A stretch of DNA of 5,261 nucleotides from Actinomycetes bacterium (GTDB taxonomy: Bacteria > Actinomycetota > Acidimicrobiia > Acidimicrobiales > UBA8190): assembly GCA_021798135.1 (NCBI GenBank), contig JAJZYI010000244.1, positions 1-5,261 of the forward strand. Direction: 5' to 3'. A model generated the notes under the pieces. The model did not search any database. It had not been told where the DNA came from and was given only the letters and a program-made list of their open reading frames with translations. Shown piece after piece: positions 1-3,792 of the stretch. The position numbers were made by a program, and so were the translations under genes. Position 1 is the first letter of the stretch. Every line of letters starts with the position of its first letter.

Positions 1-75
1 GGTGCCGGCCCCAGCCTGCGCGGCTTCAACCTCCCGCCGGGGTGGTCGCCGCCGGCGGCACCGGCGACCGGCTGA
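1..75 (+). CDS. C-terminal fragment of an unidentified protein
   Basis: Reading frame 1 is open from the left edge to a TGA at 73-75. It gives a 24-residue tail containing SLRGFNLPPGW followed by a Pro/Ala-rich end. Nearly every codon ends in G or C (one exception, gca), which is the pattern of the certain genes here. The start lies outside the window and the fragment is too short to assign to a family. A chance open frame cannot be excluded because stops are rare in such GC-rich DNA. Confidence 0.55.
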   Translation, partial: GAGPSLRGFNLPPGWSPPAAPATG

Positions 76-89
76 CGGGCCCGGGAGCG

Positions 90-103
90 CTGGCTGTCGC
101 CAG
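90..103 (+). terminator. Small hairpin after the first stop codon
   Basis: CTGGC (90-94) and GCCAG (99-103) form a perfect 5-bp stem with a TGTC loop, 14 nt after the stop at 73-75. The following bases (agattca) are AT-richer than their surroundings, but there is no T-run. It could be a weak terminator of the leftmost gene; the stem is short enough to be chance. Confidence 0.25.
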
Positions 104-139
104 AGATTCACGATGCGTGCTCAACGGAGCCGCAACGGC

Positions 140-145
140 TACACT
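140..145 (+). promoter_or_regulatory. -10 box for a leaderless mRNA
   Basis: TACACT ends 8 nt before the ATG at 154, so transcription would begin at or within one or two bases of the start codon. No Shine-Dalgarno sequence precedes the ATG, which fits a leaderless message, a common arrangement in actinobacteria. A -35 element is unclear; TGCTCA at 118-123 has suitable spacing (16 bp) but a weak match. Confidence 0.5.
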
Positions 146-153
146 CGGGTGTC

Positions 154-1143
154 ATGACGCGCCGGGCCACCGTGGTCGGCGGCCTGGCGGCCGCGGCCGT
201 CGTCGTCGCCGTCGTCCTGGCGGTCACCCTGCCGCACGCCGCCCATCGCCGTCGTGGCACCGCCCTGTCGGACGGGCGGTCCGTGGCCGGGCAGTCGCGG
301 CCGGGGCCGGCGCCGTCGATCGGCGCGGCCGCCGGCGGCCGGAGTGGCGGCAACCCGGCTCCCGTGATCGCCGCCGGTCGGGGCACGGCAGGCTCGACCC
401 CAGCGGAGCCGGACGGCGCGCCGGCGAGCTCGTCTGCCGGCGCCGGCACCCCCGGCACCTCGGGCCAGCCGCCGACGGGGAGCAGCAACCCGGCGCGGAC
501 CGGCGCCGCCCCCGGCTCGTCGGCGGGCCCGCCCCCGGGAAGTTCGTCGGGTGGTTCGTCGAGCGGCTCGGCGGGCGCGCCGTCCGGGTCGGGCGGCTCG
601 GGGGCGAGTGGCTCCTCGGGCGGCTCGTCGGCGGGCTCCGGCGGCGCCTCGTCGGGGGGACCCGGTGGCTCGGCGTTCGGCGGCGGCGACCAGGTCGCAG
701 CGGTGGGGGTGACCGATCCCTACGGCATCGTGGTGCCCGCCGAGCCGTCGGCGGTCACGTTCACCGCCACGCTGACGCCGCCGCCCGGCGAGCCCGATCC
801 CACGGGCACGGTGACCTTCACGGTCGGTCGGCGGGGGACCGGCAGCCAGGCCACGGCGTGCACCGTGACCCTGCAGAGCCTGCAGGCGACGTGCAGCGTC
901 AAGTTCCCGTCGTCGGGCCAGTACGACGTCGCCGCCTTCTACGTGCCCGGTGCCGGCACCGGGGGCTGGACCACCTACGTGCCGTCGCAGTCGTCGCTGA
1001 CCGTGACGGCGGTGGGCGGGGTGCCGGCCGGCAGCTCGGGGACCAGCGGCACGGCGGGCACCACCGGGGCCCCGTCGGGCACCACCGGGGTCCCGTCGGG
1101 CGGCTCCTCCGGCGCGTCGAGCGGCGGCGCCGGCACCGCCTGA
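154..1143 (+). CDS. Membrane-anchored/exported Ser-Gly-rich protein with an Ig-like domain
   Basis: This 329-residue protein is probably extracytoplasmic. Residues 5-26 form one hydrophobic Ala/Val segment after MTRR, so it is a signal peptide or uncleaved anchor; there is no lipobox Cys, and RRR follows at 32-34. Residues about 35-178 are a low-complexity Pro/Ser/Gly stalk, almost pure Ser/Gly from about 130. Residues about 183-287 resemble bacterial Ig-like repeats of the Big_3 type: PTGTVTFTVG, then a pair of Cys (236 and 247) in the usual C...ATC spacing, then GQYDVAAFYV and a closing SLTVTAV strand. Those are the only two Cys in the protein, so a disulfide is likely. A second Ser/Gly/Thr tail (288-329) includes a 21-bp DNA duplication (1057-1098). 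Such domains usually serve adhesion or surface display; no catalytic site is visible and the role is unknown. The ATG is chosen because a -10 box sits just upstream. Codon bias supports it as real. Confidence 0.88.
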   Translation: MTRRATVVGGLAAAAVVVAVVLAVTLPHAAHRRRGTALSDGRSVAGQSRPGPAPSIGAAAGGRSGGNPAPVIAAGRGTAGSTPAEPDGAPASSSAGAGTPGTSGQPPTGSSNPARTGAAPGSSAGPPPGSSSGGSSSGSAGAPSGSGGSGASGSSGGSSAGSGGASSGGPGGSAFGGGDQVAAVGVTDPYGIVVPAEPSAVTFTATLTPPPGEPDPTGTVTFTVGRRGTGSQATACTVTLQSLQATCSVKFPSSGQYDVAAFYVPGAGTGGWTTYVPSQSSLTVTAVGGVPAGSSGTSGTAGTTGAPSGTTGVPSGGSSGASSGGAGTA

Positions 1144-1251
1144 CCCGCAGCCGGCCCGTCCGGCGGCACCGGCACCGCCTGACCCGCAGCCGGCTCGTCC
1201 GGCGGTTCGAGCGGCGGCACCGGCACCGCCTGACCGGCAGCCGGCCCGTCC
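1101..1251 (+). repeat. Stop-codon-carrying tandem repeat at the gene's 3' end
   Basis: The last coding bases and stop of the Ig-domain gene are repeated downstream. TGA triplets at 1141, 1180 and 1231 end three copies of a GGCACCGGCACCGCC-type block, and each is followed by CC(C/G)GCAGCCGGC. The units are 39 bp (1144-1182) and 51 bp (1183-1233); they differ by a 12-bp indel, and a partial copy follows to about 1251. Bases 1101-1143 and 1191-1233 match at 39 of 43 positions. Unit lengths are multiples of three, so all three TGAs lie in the same frame. Each unit can also fold a GGCGG/CCGCC hairpin. Origin by replication slippage or unequal exchange is likely. Confidence 0.85.
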
Positions 1252-1422
1252 ACCGGCCTCGCCCGCGGCGGCGCGCCGAGCCGAGGCGGCGGGCCGCTGG
1301 CGCTGCCCGAGGCCACGTCGGCCTGCACGGGGTGGGGGGCGGAGGCCTGGTCGCGGCGGACACCGGACCCTCGGGTGCAGCCGGCGCCCGGTACCGGAGC
1401 GGCGCCGGCAGGTGGTCGCCGG
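1144..1422. other. Intergenic region between convergent genes; no confident gene
   Basis: The region holds the tandem repeat to about 1251, then unassigned GC-rich DNA, then the hairpin at 1380-1409. The frame of the upstream gene stays rich in G/C third positions to about 1360 even though it contains TGAs. The opposite strand is open throughout and would encode a Pro/Ala/Val-rich repeat (GQAVPVPP motifs). Third positions coincide on the two strands in this register, so composition cannot separate a sense relic from an antisense gene. No start with a ribosome-binding site was found for either. Confidence 0.5.
1380..1409 (-). terminator. Hairpin terminator of the small Cys protein gene
   Basis: GCCGGCGCC (1380-1388) and GGCGCCGGC (1401-1409) form a perfect 9-bp GC stem. 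The 12-nt loop contains the palindrome CGGTACCG. It begins 13 nt beyond the minus-strand stop at 1423-1425. There is no U-tract, so it would be an actinobacterial-type hairpin terminator, and it could work in both directions between the convergent genes. Confidence 0.5.
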
Positions 1423-1629
1423 TCAGGTCGGTCGCTGCGGCCTGCCCGGGCCGGCCAGCGCCCGGGCGAAGCGCTCGTCCGCCCCGATCCTGGAGGCCAG
1501 GACCTCGGGGGCGACGAAGCGCCCGTGGGTGGCGAGCGCGTGCGCGGCCCCGGCGGGACGGCAGCCCGCCGTGCAGAAGGCCACCGTCCCGTCACGGCGC
1601 ACCACCAGGCTCCCCCTGCAGCGGTCCAC
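1423..1629 (-). CDS. Small unrecognised Cys-containing protein
   Basis: From a GTG at 1629 this encodes 68 residues. Cys4, Cys19 and Cys23 (C-x14-C-x3-C) flank the segment SLVVRRDGTVAFCTAGC, which looks like a short beta-hairpin. An Ala-rich helical part, HALATHGRFVAPEVLASRIG, and a Pro/Arg tail follow. I do not recognise the family. The GTG is preferred because GGAGG (1638-1642) lies 8 nt upstream; the in-frame ATG at 1692 has no such site and its extra 21 codons show poorer codon bias. From the GTG onward most codons end in G or C. The three Cys could bind a metal or be redox-active, but a usual fourth ligand is missing, although His31 and His36 are available. It lies downstream of the transporter gene on the same strand with a 173-bp gap, so it is probably transcribed separately. 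Confidence 0.6.
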   Translation of the reverse strand: MDRCRGSLVVRRDGTVAFCTAGCRPAGAAHALATHGRFVAPEVLASRIGADERFARALAGPGRPQRPT

Positions 1630-1637
1630 TCCGCCGT

Positions 1638-1642
1638 CCTCC
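1638..1642 (-). promoter_or_regulatory. Shine-Dalgarno site deciding the GTG start
   Basis: GGAGG on the minus strand lies 8 nt before the GTG at 1629. It is the reason for preferring this start to the ATG at 1692 in the same frame. Confidence 0.55.
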
Positions 1643-1761
1643 GAGCTCGACCACGTTGCGTGAGATGCATCGGCCGCCGGGCCTGCCTGCATGACGAGCC
1701 GCCCGGCGGTTTGCCGTGCTGTTGGGGGCGTGGCGACCCGGGTTCCGGCGGTCGGCGCGAT

Positions 1762-1812
1762 CCGGCGGTCAGCACCGGCCGGCGGTCAGCACCGGCCGGC
1801 GGTCAGCACGAG
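1762..1812. repeat. 17-bp tandem repeat at the transporter's 3' end, hairpin-forming
   Basis: CCGGCGGTCAGCACCGG occurs exactly at 1762-1778 and 1779-1795. A third copy at 1796-1812 matches for its first 14 bases and contains the transporter stop (TCA at 1803-1805). Each full copy plus the next CCGG folds into an 8-bp stem with a CAGC loop and one bulged G (for example 1762-1782). Two such hairpins lie just beyond the minus-strand stop, so they may act as a terminator, without a U-tract. Because 17 is not a multiple of three, the repeated minus-strand TGAs fall in all three frames. Confidence 0.8.
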
Positions 1813-2675
1813 TGGGGGACCGCGGCGACGGCCTCGCCGCCCGGAGCGCCGCGTGCCCGGTCGCCGAGGAGCATGGCGCCCGTCAGGATGGCGGCGAAGG
1901 CGGCGACCTGGGCGCCTAGCTGCAGGCCGTGCGGCAGCACCTGGCGGAACAGGACGAAGCCGGCCACGATCGGCACCGCGTTGGTCACCAGGTTGGCGAG
2001 CCCGGCCGCCACCAGCACGTTGCCGTGCTGGAAGGCGCTCTGCAGCTGGATCGAGCCGAGGCTGTAGAAGAGGACGAGGGGGACGGCCGCCAGGAGCCAC
2101 CCGTTGCCCAGCACCACGAGCTTGCCGGACGTGTCGCCGCCGGCGAACAGCAGGCCCGCCGCGGCGCCGAGCGTGGAGGCCCGCACGATGCGGGGCCACC
2201 GCACGGCGAACGTCGCCGCCGCGACGAGCGACGCGGCGAGCCAGACGGCGGCTGCGGCCGGCCGGGGGGCGTGCTCCGACGGCGTGGTGCCGACCAGTGA
2301 CAGCGCCAGCAGCACCAGGCCCAGCACGGCGGAGGCGACCGCCAGCCGTTCGCGCCGGGCGAGCCGGCGCATCCGCCCGCCGGTGGAGAGGAAGGCCAGG
2401 ACCGCCACGCCCGACGCGTTCACCGCCTGGACGAGGGCGAGCGGCGCCAGCCGCAGCGCCAGCATGAAGATCACCCACCCGGCACCCTCGGCGGCGAAGC
2501 CCAGCATCCACCGGCGGTCGCCGGCGAGCAGCCGCGCCGAGCGGACGGGGTGGCCGACGGAGATGGCGGGCAGGTCCACGGCGGCAGCGTGCTCGCGCGC
2601 GTACGCCCAGCTGACGATGAGCGCCGAGACGAACGACAGCCCCAGCCCCAGCCAGGCATGTGCAGATGGTCCCAC
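1803..2675 (-). CDS. DMT-type (EamA/NIPA-like) membrane transporter
   Basis: This 290-residue protein is almost wholly membrane-embedded, with nine hydrophobic segments at about residues 8-26, 56-75, 77-97, 111-129, 139-158, 168-190, 192-212, 219-243 and 251-271. Basic loops between them include RMRRLARRER at 101-110. Length and helix pattern fit the drug/metabolite transporter superfamily, typically about 300 residues and ten helices in two repeats. The LALVQAVNASGVAVLAF stretch after helix 2, and the GGDTSGK turn in helix 6, recall DMT members annotated as EamA or Mg-transporter NIPA-like. The substrate cannot be told from sequence. The start is GTG at 2675, the first start after an in-frame TGA; no clear Shine-Dalgarno site is seen. 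The C-terminal tail is cytoplasmic-looking and ends in HSC, with the stop inside the 17-bp repeat. The gene is separated from the upstream tautomerase gene by a strong hairpin, so it is probably its own unit. Confidence 0.85.
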   Translation of the reverse strand: MGPSAHAWLGLGLSFVSALIVSWAYAREHAAAVDLPAISVGHPVRSARLLAGDRRWMLGFAAEGAGWVIFMLALRLAPLALVQAVNASGVAVLAFLSTGGRMRRLARRERLAVASAVLGLVLLALSLVGTTPSEHAPRPAAAAVWLAASLVAAATFAVRWPRIVRASTLGAAAGLLFAGGDTSGKLVVLGNGWLLAAVPLVLFYSLGSIQLQSAFQHGNVLVAAGLANLVTNAVPIVAGFVLFRQVLPHGLQLGAQVAAFAAILTGAMLLGDRARGAPGGEAVAAVPHSC

Positions 2676-2685
2676 GTCGGGCGTC

Positions 2686-2691
2686 AGTGTC
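2686..2691 (-). promoter_or_regulatory. Possible -10 box of the transporter gene
   Basis: GACACT on the minus strand ends 10 nt before the GTG at 2675, which would leave a leader of only a few bases. It shares ACACT with the likely -10 boxes at 140-145 and 3703-3708 but lacks the first T. No -35 match is visible. Confidence 0.2.
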
Positions 2692-2737
2692 CCACAGGAG
2701 CACGGGGAGCCGCACCTGGTTCAGCGGTGTCGTCGAC

Positions 2738-2777
2738 GGCGGGCGGGGGGCCGCAGGTCGTGCGCCCCCCACCCGCC
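2738..2777 (-). terminator. Strong GC hairpin ending the tautomerase transcript
   Basis: Bases 2738-2751 pair with 2764-2777 over 14 positions, and three more pairs (2753-2755 with 2761-2763) close a GGTCG loop. The single imperfect position (2744/2771) is C with A in plus-strand RNA but a G-U wobble in minus-strand RNA, so only the minus transcript pairs fully. It lies 42 nt past the tautomerase stop. No U-tract follows; read as a GC-hairpin terminator typical of actinobacteria. Confidence 0.6.
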
Positions 2778-2819
2778 GCGGCCGGGGCAGCCATGGCCAG
2801 CGGTGCCCTCGGCTGCCTC

Positions 2820-3050
2820 CTACACCTTCGCGGGTTCACCTCGCAGCAGTTCCTGCACGCCTTCGGTGGTGACGGGGTCGCCGCCCATCGTCCACTGCCC
2901 GCTTGCGACGTCCTGGATCACGACCCACGTCACCGGACGTACCGGTCCTCCGATCACGTCGACGAACACGTCGGTGATCCCCTTGGCGAGCGCCTGCTTC
3001 TGCTCGGAGCTCAGCACGTCTTCCATGACCTTCACGTCGACGATGGGCAT
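2820..3050 (-). CDS. 4-oxalocrotonate tautomerase-family enzyme
   Basis: This 76-residue protein begins MPIVDVKV. In this family Met is removed and the exposed Pro acts as the general base in keto-enol tautomerisation. The helix with SSEQKQALAKGITDVFVDVIG (residues 14-34) is followed by RPVTWVVIQDV, whose Arg38 matches the usual substrate-binding Arg, and then GQWTMGGDPVTT with the Trp and GG turn of the longer bacterial members. Classic 4-OT is 62 residues, so this belongs to the 70-80-residue tautomerase-like group, normally oligomeric and cytosolic. The natural substrate is unknown; there are no catabolic genes nearby, so a role in aromatic degradation is not supported here. The start is fixed by AGGAGG 7 nt upstream and by the need for Pro at position 2, which excludes a longer in-frame start at 3089. 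A hairpin in the leader and another after the stop suggest a single-gene transcript. Confidence 0.93.
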   Translation of the reverse strand: MPIVDVKVMEDVLSSEQKQALAKGITDVFVDVIGGPVRPVTWVVIQDVASGQWTMGGDPVTTEGVQELLRGEPAKV

Positions 3051-3057
3051 CGCTGCA

Positions 3058-3063
3058 CCTCCT
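3058..3063 (-). promoter_or_regulatory. Shine-Dalgarno site of the tautomerase gene
   Basis: A perfect AGGAGG on the minus strand lies 7 nt before the ATG at 3050. It decides the start that puts the catalytic Pro second. It is the strongest ribosome-binding site in the window. Confidence 0.9.
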
Positions 3064-3069
3064 GCCGTC

Positions 3070-3086
3070 GCCGGGCCACTCCCGGC
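3070..3086 (-). promoter_or_regulatory. Leader hairpin beside the tautomerase Shine-Dalgarno site
   Basis: GCCGGG (3070-3075) and CCCGGC (3081-3086) make a perfect 6-bp stem with a 5-nt loop, ending 6 nt before AGGAGG. A weak -10-like TTCAAT (3095-3100, minus strand) would place the mRNA start near 3088, at the foot of the hairpin. It might stabilise the message or tune initiation. Both readings are inference. Confidence 0.35.
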
Positions 3087-3212
3087 CACGCGTCATTGAA
3101 CCCTTCCCTCGCGTGGACGGCGTGGAGGTCGCCTGGAGGCCCGATGGAGACGTCCGGACGGTGCGCGGCGCCGGCACCGGCGCGACGTCTGCGGGCGGGG
3201 GCACCGTCCCGT

Positions 3213-3240
3213 GGTGCCGGGTGCCGGGTGCCGGGTGCCG
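3213..3240. repeat. GGTGCCG heptad tandem repeat
   Basis: Four perfect GGTGCCG copies run head to tail, followed by degenerate copies (TGGTGCC at 3241-3247 and GGTGCCG further on). It lies in the 264-bp spacer between the tautomerase gene and rnpB, where I find no convincing gene. A 7-bp unit is prone to slippage, so copy number may vary between strains. Confidence 0.85.
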
Positions 3241-3314
3241 TGGTGCCTGGTGGGTGCCGCTGGCTCCGGCCCGACCCCCCTCGCCCGGCAGAGGTCCAGG
3301 TCACAGGCCAAAGT

Positions 3315-3696
3315 GACGGTGAGCCGGCCTGTAGGCGGGATTCTGTTGCGCCGTCGGCGCCGGTGGCCATCCATCTGTGCGGCCCACCTGGGGGCTGCCG
3401 GCTGGTGCCGGCGGGACGGGCCGCCCGTGCCCCCTGTTCGGCCTTGCTCCGGGTGGGGTTTACCGAGCCGCCCGGGTCACCCCGGGCGCTGGTGCGCTCT
3501 TACCGCACCCTTTCACCCTTGCCTGTGCGCCCCGTCGCCGGGGACGCCATCGGCGGTCTGCTCTCTGTGGCACTGTCCTTCGGGTCGCCCCGACTGGCTG
3601 TTGGCCAGCACCCTGCCCTGCGGAGTCCCGACCTTCCTCGACACGTGCCCGGCACGCAGCCGGTCCGTGCCGCGGCCACCCGGCCGGCTCACCGTC
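3315..3696 (-). ncRNA. rnpB: RNase P RNA, bacterial type A
   Basis: This is the catalytic RNA of ribonuclease P, which removes 5' leaders from tRNA precursors together with the RnpA protein. On the minus strand the conserved blocks occur in order: GAGGAAGGTCGGGACTCC (3622-3639), AGTGCCACAGAGA (3562-3574), the GGGTGAAAGGGTGCGGTAAG region (3491-3519), the GTAAACCCCACCCGGAGC region (3440-3464) and ACAGAATCCCGCCTAC (3331-3346). GGT at 3386-3388 fits the L15 loop that binds the tRNA CCA end. The ends are set by a perfect 15-bp inverted repeat, 3315-3329 with 3682-3696, which forms helix P1; the resulting length of about 382 nt is normal for type A. A -10-like CACACT places the transcription start near 3696, in agreement. 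P4 carries two base-pair substitutions from the usual sequence while keeping the bulged U. No clear terminator is seen past 3315. Confidence 0.97.
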
Positions 3697-3702
3697 GGGT
3701 CC

Positions 3703-3708
3703 AGTGTG
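3703..3708 (-). promoter_or_regulatory. -10 box of rnpB
   Basis: CACACT on the minus strand, preceded by TGG in an extended -10-like context, lies 6 nt upstream of position 3696, where helix P1 begins. That spacing would start transcription at the first base of the RNA. No good -35 hexamer is seen. Confidence 0.45.
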
Positions 3709-3779
3709 CCAGAGCGGGCGGCCTCCCCGCGCGCCGGGACGCCGCCGCGGTGGCGTGCGAGGTCGGTCGCCGCGGTCGG

Positions 3780-3785
3780 TAGGGT
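3780..3785 (+). promoter_or_regulatory. -10 box of xseA, leaderless
   Basis: TAGGGT lies 7 nt before the GTG at 3793, so transcription would start at the start codon. There is no usable Shine-Dalgarno site. This supports the GTG as the true start. The rnpB promoter lies back-to-back in the same 96-bp spacer. Confidence 0.5.
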
Positions 3786-3792
3786 ACGGCGG

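Noticed and set aside
1101..1251. CRISPR-like array
   Set aside because: Units are contiguous variants of one sequence without unique spacers, spacing is irregular (39 and 51 bp), and no cas genes are present.
42..1694. Very long Arg/Gly-rich plus-strand open frame across the first third of the window
   Set aside because: It overlaps the Ig-domain gene in another frame, has Arg/Gly/Pro composition typical of shifted GC-rich coding sequence, and shows no domain or plausible start.
1786..2772. Long minus-strand frame overlapping the transporter
   Set aside because: It is an Arg/Ala/Pro-rich shifted reading of the transporter gene, with no hydrophobic helices or motifs, whereas the chosen frame gives nine clean membrane segments.
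2820..3089. Longer tautomerase start at 3089 (13 extra residues)
   Set aside because: The family needs Pro directly after the initiator Met, and the perfect AGGAGG precedes the ATG at 3050.
3113..3316. Small plus-strand frame (67 codons) in the spacer before rnpB, starting GVEVAWRPDGDV
   Set aside because: The first half has fair codon bias, but there is no ribosome-binding site or -10 near the GTG, the second half is the translated heptad repeat, and it opposes the tautomerase leader.
3315..3696. The 15-bp inverted repeats around 3315-3329 and 3682-3696 as insertion-sequence ends
   Set aside because: They form helix P1 of RNase P RNA, and the enclosed conserved blocks show an RNA gene; there is no transposase and no flanking duplication.
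2550..3782. Plus-strand frame running through the transporter, tautomerase and rnpB
   Set aside because: It crosses three well-supported features on the opposite strand and has no recognisable domain; stops are simply rare at this GC content.
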